Positions 53,355 to 61,899 of a stretch of DNA of 64,000 nt are shown here, piece by piece. How positions within the stretch are numbered: the first letter of the stretch is position 1; each line of letters opens with the position of its first letter. Both the position numbers and the translations under genes were made by a program. The DNA lies in the NCBI RefSeq assembly GCF_030704305.1, contig NZ_CP131935.1, forward strand, positions 3,410,001-3,474,000, in the 5' to 3' direction. The notes under the pieces were generated by a model, which saw only the letters and a list, made by a program, of their open reading frames with translations, ran no database searches and was not told where the DNA came from. This DNA comes from Massilia sp. R2A-15. Lineage in GTDB: Bacteria > Pseudomonadota > Gammaproteobacteria > Burkholderiales > Burkholderiaceae_D.

Positions 53355-55308
53355 GATCCGCTTCGGCCACGGGTTGGGCGGCGCCCGGATTGGGCGCGGT
53401 CTTGGGCATCATGATCGTGATGCTGGTGCCGCTGCCCGGCTCCGATTCGATGCCGATGGTCCCGCCCAGCATGCCGGTGACGACGTTGTAGACGATGTTC
53501 ATGCCCAGCCCCGATCCGCCCTGCCCCAGCTTGGTCGTGAAGAAGGGATCGAACACCTGGTGCAGCGTCTTCTCGCTCATGCCCACCCCATCGTCGCTGA
53601 AGTTGAGCACCACCTGGCCCTGCTCGATCTCGCGCGCGCTGATGGCGATGCGCAGCGCCACGTTGTCGCCGAACGCATGGAGCAGCGCGTTGTTGATCAG
53701 GTTCGACAGCACCTGCCCCAGGCCGCCGGGATACGAATCGAGCGTCAGCATCGGCGGCACATCGACGTCGATCCTGCAGTTTGTGCGGCGCAGCTGCGCG
53801 GCGAACGTGGCGACGGTGTCATGCACCACTTCGCCGAGCTCGAAACGGCGGCGCTGGTCGCTGGTCTGGTCCACCGAGACCTGTTTGAAGGACGTGATCA
53901 AATCGGCCGCGCGGCTCAACGAGCTGGCCATGATGGCGCAAGCCTGGCGCGTGTCGGCCATGTGCGCCTCCAGGGTCGACCGTTTCAGGCCGCCCTCGAC
54001 GTATTTTTTCTCGAATTCGTTGACCATGTCCGACAGCGCGGTCGCCGTCAGCAGGCTGTTGCCGATCGGGGTATTGAGTTCGTGCGCAATGCCGGCCACC
54101 AGCGATCCGAGCGACGCCAGCTTCTCCGACGTGATCAGGCTGGCCTGCGCCTGCTTCAGCGTTCCCAATACCTGCGACAGGTCGCCATGCGCCATTTCGA
54201 GGCTGGCTTTCTGCGCCTCCAGCTCGGCCACGCTGGCCCGCTGTTCGACCAGGGCCGCGCGCAGCTTTTGCGTGAGCGTGCGGCCCCGGTGCGAGGCCGT
54301 CAGCAAGGCGCCGATCAGAAGGCTGATCACGAAGCCGGCGGCGCCAATCACGAACATTGGCGTGACGTCGCGGCTGTACCGGCTTCCTTCAAGCGCGCCG
54401 AAGCGCGCAACCCAGCGGCGCTGGGCGACGTTGATGCGCACCTCGCGGGTGCTCGCACGCAGCGTGCGGGCGCCGGCAGGCAGGCTGTCGAACAGGATGT
54501 TGTCCTCGCCGGCGGCTTTCGGCTCCGGCGCATTGGCGTCGCCCGCATCGGCGATCTGCAGCGCGATATGGCGCAGCACCGCCGGATCGACCGTCTCGTG
54601 GATCAGGTCCTCGACCCGGAATACGATCGCCACCACGCCGATGAACGCGGCGCGGCGCTGTTGCACCGTGTCGAGCGGCATATTCTGGCGGTAGATCGGC
54701 GCGCGCGCGACGAAGCCCGGGTGGCGCGTCGCATCCTGGACCAGCAAGGTGCGGCCGGTGGCCACGATACTGCCGCTGTCGCGCGCCTCCCGCACCGCGT
54801 CCAGCTGCGACGGCAGGCTCGCCAAATCGAGGCCGAAGGCGTTTTCGTTGCCCTTCATGGGTTCGTTGAATTCGATGACGAAGTGCTCGTCGCCCTCGAT
54901 CGCAGGATGAACCGTGAAATTGGGCGCGCCAGGCAAGCCGCCGCCGGTCTGCTTGCGAACGTCGGCCTGGAAGCTGTCGATGTCGTGTCCCGGCACGGCG
55001 CGCACGAACTGGATCGCGCGGAAACCCGGATAGCGTTCGGTCAGGCGAAGCTCACCGACGAAGCGCGCGAACTGGTCGCGATCGACTTCGCCGGTCACCG
55101 CGAACATGCCCTTGAGGCTGAGCAGCATGTCGAAGTAGGTGCGCAGGCGCACGGAGGTATCGGTCGCGATCTTGTCCGTGTCGCGCGCGAAGTCGCGGCG
55201 TATCTGGGCATCCTGCGCGCCGGCCACCATGAAGCAGATCCAGGCGGTCAGGCAGATGCCGACCGCGAACGCAAGGTAGCCGTTGGCCCTGATCGGATCG
55301 CGTCGCAT
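53332..55308 (-). CDS. Membrane histidine kinase with CHASE-like sensor domain
   Basis: The 658-residue protein starts at ATG 55308 (MRRDPIRANGYLAFAVGICL). A first membrane helix (residues about 12-32) and a second near residue 312 (FVIGAAGFVISLLIGALL) enclose a CHASE-type periplasmic sensor (MFAVTGEVDRDQFARFVGELRLTERYPGFRAIQFVRAVPG). A coiled coil leads to HisKA with phosphoacceptor His409 in VAGIAHELNTPIGNSL, and an ATPase domain with NLINNALLHAF, SDDGVGM, DPFFTTKLGQGGSGLGMNIV. CHASE domains sense small extracellular ligands. It lies 14 bp downstream of a REC/HD-GYP gene, its likely phosphotransfer partner. The C-terminal residues are encoded by a type A repeat. Confidence 0.92.
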   Translation of the reverse strand: MRRDPIRANGYLAFAVGICLTAWICFMVAGAQDAQIRRDFARDTDKIATDTSVRLRTYFDMLLSLKGMFAVTGEVDRDQFARFVGELRLTERYPGFRAIQFVRAVPGHDIDSFQADVRKQTGGGLPGAPNFTVHPAIEGDEHFVIEFNEPMKGNENAFGLDLASLPSQLDAVREARDSGSIVATGRTLLVQDATRHPGFVARAPIYRQNMPLDTVQQRRAAFIGVVAIVFRVEDLIHETVDPAVLRHIALQIADAGDANAPEPKAAGEDNILFDSLPAGARTLRASTREVRINVAQRRWVARFGALEGSRYSRDVTPMFVIGAAGFVISLLIGALLTASHRGRTLTQKLRAALVEQRASVAELEAQKASLEMAHGDLSQVLGTLKQAQASLITSEKLASLGSLVAGIAHELNTPIGNSLLTATALSDMVNEFEKKYVEGGLKRSTLEAHMADTRQACAIMASSLSRAADLITSFKQVSVDQTSDQRRRFELGEVVHDTVATFAAQLRRTNCRIDVDVPPMLTLDSYPGGLGQVLSNLINNALLHAFGDNVALRIAISAREIEQGQVVLNFSDDGVGMSEKTLHQVFDPFFTTKLGQGGSGLGMNIVYNVVTGMLGGTIGIESEPGSGTSITIMMPKTAPNPGAAQPVAEADRGQVLRT

Positions 55309-55322
55309 GGCCTGGCCGATCC

Positions 55323-56417
55323 CTATTCCGAGTCGGGAAACTCGGCGCAGATCGCGCGGAACTGCTCTTCGATCGCCAGCATGGCGTCGACGATGTCGGG
55401 ATCGAAGTGCTCGTCGCGGCCCTGGCGGATCAGCTCCACCGCCGTTTCGTGGGTGAAGGCCGGCTTGTAGACGCGCTTCGAAATCAGGGCGTCGTACACA
55501 TCGACCACCGCCATCAGGCGCGCCGCCAAAGGAATCTGCTCGCCGCGCAGCCCTTCCGGATAGCCGGAGCCGTCCCACTTCTCCTGGTGCGAGTAAGTGA
55601 TCTCGCGCGCGTAGCGCAGGAACGGATTGGTGCCGCCCAGGGTCTGCTCGACGCCGGCGATGGCGTCGCGCCCGTGCACCGTGTGCCGCTTCATGATGTT
55701 GAATTCCTCGACGGTCAGGCGACCCGGCTTTTCGAGGATCGCGTCGGGAATCGCGACCTTGCCGATGTCGTGCAGCGGCGCCGCCTGCGCCATCAGCGCG
55801 ATATTGGCGTCGCCCAGTTCGGCGGAAAAGCGCGCGTGGAAGCGCAGCTCGCGCGCCAGCGCCGTGAACAGGAGCTGGGTGCGGCGCAAGTGGGCGCCGG
55901 TGTTCGGGTCGCGCGCTTCGGCCAGGGTTGCCATCGCCAGGATCGTCGCATCCTGCATCCGCACCGCTTCGCGGGTGCGCGCGGCCACCAGGTAATCGAG
56001 CTGGCTGTCGCGGCTCTTGTGCATCGCGCGCAGCGTTTTCAGTTCGAGGTGCAGGGCGACGCGCGCATGCAGCGGTTCGGCGGCCACCGGCTTGGCGATG
56101 ACGTCGGAGGCGCCGTCGCGAAACGCGCGCCGCTCGCCGTCCGGGTCGCCCTCGGCGGTAAGGAAAATGACGGGAGTCGCCTCGCTGAGAAAGTCGCCGC
56201 GCAGTTCGTGCAGCACGGCCCGGGCGTCCATATCGGGCAGGGTGGCATCGAGCAGGATCAGGTCGGGACGCGGCGCCATCTCGGCCAGCCGCAGCGCGTC
56301 GGCGCCGGTACCGGCCAGCTTCACGTGGTAGCGCCCCTGCAGCAGCTCTTTCATCAGCACCAGATTGTCGGACCAGCTGTCGACAATCAAAATGGTTGCC
56401 TTGAAGTTAATGTCCAT
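55323..56417 (-). CDS. Response regulator with HD-GYP cyclic di-GMP phosphodiesterase domain
   Basis: ATG 56417 with GGAGA upstream gives 364 residues. The receiver domain (1-120) has phosphoacceptor Asp57 in LILLDATLPD and Lys in VIAKPV. The HD-GYP domain carries HDIGKVAIPD, MKRHTVHGRDAI, EITYSHQEKWDGSGYPEG and AVVDVYDALISKRVYK; the usual HHE before DGxGYP is here SHQEKWDGSGYP, with His kept and the first position changed to Ser. It should degrade cyclic di-GMP when phosphorylated by the adjacent CHASE-type kinase, linking an outside signal to motility or biofilm choice. It diverges from the M1 peptidase gene. Confidence 0.93.
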   Translation of the reverse strand: MDINFKATILIVDSWSDNLVLMKELLQGRYHVKLAGTGADALRLAEMAPRPDLILLDATLPDMDARAVLHELRGDFLSEATPVIFLTAEGDPDGERRAFRDGASDVIAKPVAAEPLHARVALHLELKTLRAMHKSRDSQLDYLVAARTREAVRMQDATILAMATLAEARDPNTGAHLRRTQLLFTALARELRFHARFSAELGDANIALMAQAAPLHDIGKVAIPDAILEKPGRLTVEEFNIMKRHTVHGRDAIAGVEQTLGGTNPFLRYAREITYSHQEKWDGSGYPEGLRGEQIPLAARLMAVVDVYDALISKRVYKPAFTHETAVELIRQGRDEHFDPDIVDAMLAIEEQFRAICAEFPDSE

Positions 56418-56507
56418 CCGCGCGTGTCTCCGTTTTAACCACACCGTCATCCATGATAACTCTTGCTGTGTGGATTGTTTCAGGTTTTTTACAATTCCAA
56501 CGGGCAA

Positions 56508-56535
56508 TTGACGATCACTACTATTAGAATAGTTA
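56508..56535 (+). promoter_or_regulatory. Possible promoter of the first M1 peptidase gene
   Basis: TTGACG (56508-56513), a 16-bp spacer and TAGTTA (56530-56535) lie 30 bp before ATG 56566, in the AT-richer 148-bp gap between divergent genes. The -10 match is partial. Confidence 0.35.
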
Positions 56536-56565
56536 TCCTAATTTCATAACAGAGACAGGGTAATT

Positions 56566-58950
56566 ATGATACGTTTGCCGATTTGCTTGGCTGCTTTGTG
56601 CCTCACGGTTTCCGCCATGGCGGCCGAACCGTTCGACGACAAATTCCGCCAGCTCGACGAATTGCTGCCGACGCCGGGCGCCATCCGCACCGCGTCCGGC
56701 GCCCCGGGCCACGCTTATTGGCAGCAGCGCGCCGACTATTCGATCCGCGCCACGCTCGACGAGCCGAACCGCGCGATTCAGGCAGCCGAAACGGTCACCT
56801 ACCATAACAACTCGCCCGACACCCTGTCCTACCTGTGGCTGCAGCTGGACCAGAACCTGTTCACGCCGGGCTCGGACAACCGCATGACTTCCACCGTGCC
56901 GTCGCGCGACTCCTGGGCCAAGGCGCGCGGAGAACAGGACGGCGTGCGCTTCGAAACCATGCGCTCGATGATGGAAAGCCGCACCTTCCAGGGCGGCTTC
57001 AACATCACCTCGGTCAAAGGGCCGGACGGCCGCCCGCTCCACTTCGTCATCAACAAGACGATGATGCGCATCGATATGCCGCAGCCGCTCAAGCCGGGCG
57101 CGAAGTTCGTCTTCAGCGTCGACTGGAACTACAAGATCAACGACGCCAAGTCCCTGGGCGGACGCTCGGGCTACGAGCGCTTCGACGACGCCGACAAGAA
57201 CGACCTGTTCGAAATCGCGCAGTGGTTCCCGCGCATGGCCGCCTACTACGACGTGTATGGCTGGCAGCACAAGCAGTTCCTCGGCTCGGGCGAATTCACG
57301 CTCGAATTCGGCGACTACGACGTCTCGCTGACCGTCCCGGCGGACCACATTGTGGCCAGCACCGGCGCGCTGCAAAATCCCGACGCCGTGCTGACCGCAA
57401 CCCAGCGCGACCGCCTGCGCCAGGCGCGCACGTCGACCAAGCCGGTGGTCATCGTCACCCAGGCCGAAGCCGAAGCGGCGGAGAAGTCGCGCAGCACCGC
57501 CACCAAGACCTGGCACTTCAAGGCCAAGAACGTGCGCGACTTCGCGTTCGCGACCAGCCGCAAGTTCATCTGGGATGCGCAAGGCTACAAGAAGGACGGC
57601 ACCGACACGATGGCGATGTCGTACTATCCGAAGGAAGGCAATCCGCTGTGGGAGAAGTTCTCGACCCAGGCGATCATCCACACCATCGAGCAGTACAACA
57701 AGTATTCGCTGGACTACCCGTATCCGACCGCCATTTCCGTCAACGGACCGGTCGGCGGCATGGAATACCCGATGATTTCGTTTAACGGCCCGCGTCCGAC
57801 CAAGGACAAGAAGACCGGCGAGATCACCTACTCGAAGCAGGCCAAGTACGGCCTGATCGGCGTGATCATCCACGAGGTGGGCCACAACTACTTCCCGATG
57901 ATCGTCAATTCGGACGAGCGCCAATGGACCTGGATGGACGAGGGCCTGAACAGCTTCGTGCAGTACCTCGCCGAGCAGGCGTGGGAAGAGAACTACCCGC
58001 AGTCGCGCGGCGAGCCACGCGCCATCGTCGACTACATGCGCAGCAAGAACCAGGTGCCGATCATGACCAACTCGGAGTCGGTGCTGCAGTTCGGTTACAA
58101 CGCGTATGCGAAGCCGACCACCGCGCTGATCATCCTGCGCGAAACGGTGCTGGGCCGCGAGCTGTTCGACTTCGCCTTCCGCGAATATGCGCAGCGCTGG
58201 AAGTTCAAGCGCCCTACCCCGTCGGACTTCTTCCGCACGATGGAAGACGCGTCGGGCACCGACCTTGACTGGTTCTGGCGCGGCTGGTTCTACACCACCG
58301 ACTCGGTCGACGTCAGCGTCGATGGCATCACCGAGTACGGCGTGAGCAGCAAGAATCCGGAAATCGAAAAGGCCTGGAAGAAGGCGCAGCATGATGCCGA
58401 GCCGGTGTCGCTGACCGACCAGCGCAACAAGGGCACGCTGGCGCGCCGCGTCGATACGCATCCCGAGCTGAAGGACTTCTACAACGATCACGACGACTTC
58501 ACGGTCACCAACAAGGACCGCAACAAGTACAACGAGACGATGGAAACGCTGGAGCCGTGGGAAAAGGCGCTGCTCGCGCAGGGCAAGCACCTGTACCTGG
58601 TGGATTTCTCCAACCTCGGCGGACTGGTGACGCCGCTGGTGCTCGAGATCGAACTCAAGAGCGGAAAGAAGTATATTGAGCGCATTCCTGCCGAAGTGTG
58701 GCGCTACAACTCGAAGAAGGCGACCAAGCTGATCGTCACCGACGAGCCGATGGTCGGCCTGACCCAGGATCCGTACTGGGAAACCGCCGATACGGATGTC
58801 AGCAACAATTCGTGGCCGCGCAAGATCACGCCGTCGCGCGTGGAGCTGTTCAAGTCCGAACGCGGCACGAATGACCTGATGAAGGACTTCAAGACGCCGT
58901 TGAAAACCAAGGACTCGAAAGACAAGGCCGACAAGCCGAAAGAGGATTAA
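56566..58950 (+). CDS. M1-family zinc metallopeptidase, first paralogue
   Basis: The 794-residue protein has a signal peptide (MIRLPICLAALCLTVSAMAA), an N-terminal M1 beta-saddle (RATLDEPNRAIQAAETVTYHNNSPDTLSYLWLQLDQN), and the catalytic domain with HEVGH at 436-440 and the third zinc ligand Glu459 in WMDEGLNSF (HExxH-X18-E). The MEYPMISFNGPRP stretch stands where M1 aminopeptidases have GAMEN, here changed to GGMEY. It should cleave N-terminal residues from peptides in the periplasm. The downstream gene is a very close copy. GAGACAGGG at 56549-56557 is the likely ribosome site. Confidence 0.93.
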   Translation: MIRLPICLAALCLTVSAMAAEPFDDKFRQLDELLPTPGAIRTASGAPGHAYWQQRADYSIRATLDEPNRAIQAAETVTYHNNSPDTLSYLWLQLDQNLFTPGSDNRMTSTVPSRDSWAKARGEQDGVRFETMRSMMESRTFQGGFNITSVKGPDGRPLHFVINKTMMRIDMPQPLKPGAKFVFSVDWNYKINDAKSLGGRSGYERFDDADKNDLFEIAQWFPRMAAYYDVYGWQHKQFLGSGEFTLEFGDYDVSLTVPADHIVASTGALQNPDAVLTATQRDRLRQARTSTKPVVIVTQAEAEAAEKSRSTATKTWHFKAKNVRDFAFATSRKFIWDAQGYKKDGTDTMAMSYYPKEGNPLWEKFSTQAIIHTIEQYNKYSLDYPYPTAISVNGPVGGMEYPMISFNGPRPTKDKKTGEITYSKQAKYGLIGVIIHEVGHNYFPMIVNSDERQWTWMDEGLNSFVQYLAEQAWEENYPQSRGEPRAIVDYMRSKNQVPIMTNSESVLQFGYNAYAKPTTALIILRETVLGRELFDFAFREYAQRWKFKRPTPSDFFRTMEDASGTDLDWFWRGWFYTTDSVDVSVDGITEYGVSSKNPEIEKAWKKAQHDAEPVSLTDQRNKGTLARRVDTHPELKDFYNDHDDFTVTNKDRNKYNETMETLEPWEKALLAQGKHLYLVDFSNLGGLVTPLVLEIELKSGKKYIERIPAEVWRYNSKKATKLIVTDEPMVGLTQDPYWETADTDVSNNSWPRKITPSRVELFKSERGTNDLMKDFKTPLKTKDSKDKADKPKED

Positions 58951-59037
58951 GTCCCTGAAACAGCAGTAAGCCAGCCGGCAGCCGCGCGATGAATTTCGCT
59001 CCGCTGCCGGTACTCATTCCAGCACCAGCCACTTCCC

Positions 59038-61404
59038 ATGAATATCAAACGCCTTCCCCTCGCCGTTGCCGCCCTCCTGCTCTCGCTGTCCGCCGTCGCC
59101 GCGGAGCAGTTCGACGACAAGTTCCGCCAGCTCGACGAGCTGCTGCCGACGCCAGGCAGCATGCGCACCGCCTCAGGCGCGCCCGGCCACGCCTACTGGC
59201 AGCAGCGCGCCGACTACAAGCTGCGCGCCACGCTCGACGAAAAGAACCGCGCGATTTCCGGCGCCGGCACGGTCACCTACCATAACAATTCGCCGGACAC
59301 GCTGTCGTATCTGTGGGTGCAGCTGGACCAGAACATGTTCCGCGCCGATTCGGACAACCGCATGGCCGCCACCGTGCCGTCGCGCGAGGCATGGGCCGCG
59401 AAGAGCGAAACGGACGGCATGAAATTCGAGGCGATGCGCTTCAACCTGGAGAGCCGCACCTTCGACGGCGGCTTCAACATCACGGCGCTCACAGGCCCTG
59501 GCGGCCAGCCGCTTCACTACGTCATCAACAAGACGATGATGCGGATCGACCTGCCACAGCCGATGAAGCCTGGCGCGACTTTCGCGTTCAGCATGGCCTG
59601 GAACTTCAAGGTGCCGGAACTGAACGTGCTGGGCCGACGCAGCGGCTACGAGCGCTTCGACGACGCTGACAAGAACGACCTGTTCGAGATCGCGCAGTGG
59701 TTCCCCCGCATGGCGGCCTACTACGACGCGGCCGGCTGGCAGAACAAGCAGTACCTGGGCGACGGCGAGTTCACGCTCGAATTCGGCGACTACGACGTCG
59801 AGCTGACCGTCCCGGCCGACCACATCGTCGCCAGCACGGGCGAGCTGCAGAATCCCGACGCCGTGCTGACCGCGGCCCAGCGCGAGCGCCTGCGCCAGGC
59901 GCGCACTGCCACCAAACCCGTCGTCATCGTCACCCAGGCCGAAGCCGAGGCGGCGGAAAAATCGCGCAGCAGCGCCACCAAAACCTGGCACTTCAAGGCG
60001 AAGAACGTGCGCGACTTCGCGTTCGCCACCAGCCGCAAGTTCATCTGGGACGCGCAGGGCTACAAGAAGGGCGGCACCGACGTGATGGCGATGTCGTTCT
60101 ATCCGAAGGAAGGCAATCCGCTGTGGGAGAAGTTCTCGACCCAGGCGGTGATCCACACCATCGACCAGTACAACAAGTACTCGTTCGACTATCCCTACCC
60201 GACCGCAATTTCCGTCAACGGGCCGGTGGGAGGCATGGAGTACCCGATGATTTCGTTTAACGGCCCGCGTCCGACCAAGGACAAGAAGACCGGCGAGATC
60301 ACTTATTCGAAGGCGACCAAGTATGGCCTGATCGGCGTGATCATCCACGAGGTCGGCCACAATTACTTCCCGATGATCGTCAACTCGGACGAGCGCCAGT
60401 GGACCTGGATGGACGAAGGCATCAACACCTTTGCGCAGTTCCTCGCCGAGCAGGCCTGGGAAGAGAATTTTCCGCGTTCGCGCGGCGAGCCGCGCAACAT
60501 CGTCGACTACATGCGCAGCAAGAACCAGGTGCCGATCATGACCAACTCGGAATCGGTTATCCAGCGCGGCAACAACGCCTACGCCAAGCCGGCCACGGCG
60601 CTGAACATCCTGCGCGAAACGGTGTTGGGCCGCGAGCTGTTCGACTTCGCCTTCCGCGAATACGCGCAGCGCTGGAAGTTCAAGCGCCCTACCCCGTCGG
60701 ACTTCTTCCGCACGATGGAAGACGCGTCGGGCACCGACCTTGACTGGTTCTGGCGCGGGTGGTTCTACACCACCGATTCGGTCGACGTCAGCGTCGACGG
60801 CATCACCGAGTACGGCGTGAGCAGCAAGAATCCGGAAGTCGAAAAAGCCTGGAAGAAGGCGCAGCATGATGCCGAGCCGGTGTCGCTGACCGACCAGCGC
60901 AACAAGGGCACGCTGGCGCGTCGCGTCGAAGCGCATCCCGAGCTGAAGGACTTCTACAACGATCACGACGACTTCACGGTCACGAACAAGGACCGCAACA
61001 AGTACAACGAGACGATGGAAACGCTGGAGCCGTGGGAAAAGGCGCTGCTCGCGCAGGGCAAACACCTGTACCTGGTCGACTTCTCCAACCTCGGCGGGCT
61101 GGTGACGCCGCTGGTGCTGGAGATTGAACTCAAGAGCGGCAAGAAGTATATCGAGCGGATCCCGGCTGAAGTATGGCGCTACAATTCGAAGAAGGTCACC
61201 AAGCTGATCGTCACCGACGAACCGATGGTCGGCCTGGTGCAGGATCCGTACTGGGAAACCGCCGACACGGACGTGAGCAACAACGCGTGGCCGCGCAAGA
61301 TTACGCCGTCGCGCGTGGAGCTATTCAAGTCCGAACGCGGGACCAATGACCTGATGAAGGACATGAAGGTGCAGCTCAAGCCAATCAAGAAGGACGGGAA
61401 GTGA
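59038..61404 (+). CDS. M1-family zinc metallopeptidase, second paralogue
   Basis: The 788-residue protein matches the previous one along its length, with HEVGH at 437-441 and Glu460, GGMEYPMISFNGPRP, and the same signal peptide layout (LAVAALLLSLSAVAAEQF). The second half is almost identical at the DNA level, while the first quarter differs at many synonymous and some amino-acid positions. The start ATG 59038 has no clear ribosome site, so translation may depend on reinitiation from the 87-bp upstream gap. Stop overlaps the next start by four bases, making an operon with the DUF6702-like gene and the TonB-dependent receptor. Confidence 0.92.
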   Translation: MNIKRLPLAVAALLLSLSAVAAEQFDDKFRQLDELLPTPGSMRTASGAPGHAYWQQRADYKLRATLDEKNRAISGAGTVTYHNNSPDTLSYLWVQLDQNMFRADSDNRMAATVPSREAWAAKSETDGMKFEAMRFNLESRTFDGGFNITALTGPGGQPLHYVINKTMMRIDLPQPMKPGATFAFSMAWNFKVPELNVLGRRSGYERFDDADKNDLFEIAQWFPRMAAYYDAAGWQNKQYLGDGEFTLEFGDYDVELTVPADHIVASTGELQNPDAVLTAAQRERLRQARTATKPVVIVTQAEAEAAEKSRSSATKTWHFKAKNVRDFAFATSRKFIWDAQGYKKGGTDVMAMSFYPKEGNPLWEKFSTQAVIHTIDQYNKYSFDYPYPTAISVNGPVGGMEYPMISFNGPRPTKDKKTGEITYSKATKYGLIGVIIHEVGHNYFPMIVNSDERQWTWMDEGINTFAQFLAEQAWEENFPRSRGEPRNIVDYMRSKNQVPIMTNSESVIQRGNNAYAKPATALNILRETVLGRELFDFAFREYAQRWKFKRPTPSDFFRTMEDASGTDLDWFWRGWFYTTDSVDVSVDGITEYGVSSKNPEVEKAWKKAQHDAEPVSLTDQRNKGTLARRVEAHPELKDFYNDHDDFTVTNKDRNKYNETMETLEPWEKALLAQGKHLYLVDFSNLGGLVTPLVLEIELKSGKKYIERIPAEVWRYNSKKVTKLIVTDEPMVGLVQDPYWETADTDVSNNAWPRKITPSRVELFKSERGTNDLMKDMKVQLKPIKKDGK

Positions 61405-61889
61405 TACGCATCCTGAAGCTGTGCGTCGCCGCGCTGACCCTGTGCTGCGCGGCGGCACAGGCGCACCAGTACCATTTCGGCATCACCGACATCTCGTTCA
61501 ACCAGAAGACCGGCAGCACGGAGGTGGTGCACACCTACCAGGCGGACGACATCGCGGCGCTGCTGCAGAACCTGTACCAGCGCCAGTTCGACCTGACGCA
61601 GCCCGAGGACGAGGCGGTGCTGCGTAAATATGTCGAGAAGCGGTTCTGGATCGAGGGCGCCGACAAGCGCCGCCTGCCGCTGCACTGGGTCGGCCTGAAG
61701 GCCGGCGCGGAAACCGTCGAAATCTACCAGGAAGTCGAAAACTCGCCGCTGTCGAAGGCGGCGCTGATTCACGACGAGGTGCTGATCGACTTCATCGCTG
61801 CGCAAGCGAACACAGTCAACGTCAGCGAGGGCGGCAAGATCAGGTCGTTGTCGTTCGACCGGCAGAAGACTGACCAGCCGGCGCACTGA
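61401..61889 (+). CDS. DUF6702-like secreted protein
   Basis: The 162-residue protein has a signal peptide (LKLCVAALTLCCAAAQAHQY). The mature part (HFGITDISFNQKTGSTEVVHTYQADDIAALLQNL... YVEKRFWIEGADKRRLPLHWVGLKAGAETVEIYQEVEN) fits the DUF6702 family: a beta-sandwich with a conserved acidic DDI block. Function unknown. Such proteins are seen beside M1 peptidases and TonB-dependent receptors. It is coupled to the M1 gene (ATGA) and is followed by the receptor after 10 bases. Confidence 0.75.
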   Translation: MIRILKLCVAALTLCCAAAQAHQYHFGITDISFNQKTGSTEVVHTYQADDIAALLQNLYQRQFDLTQPEDEAVLRKYVEKRFWIEGADKRRLPLHWVGLKAGAETVEIYQEVENSPLSKAALIHDEVLIDFIAAQANTVNVSEGGKIRSLSFDRQKTDQPAH

Positions 61890-61899
61890 AGATCCCGCC

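Noticed and set aside
53047..55470. 807-codon plus-strand frame opposite the histidine kinase
   Set aside because: Antisense shadow; the kinase motifs on the minus strand are complete.
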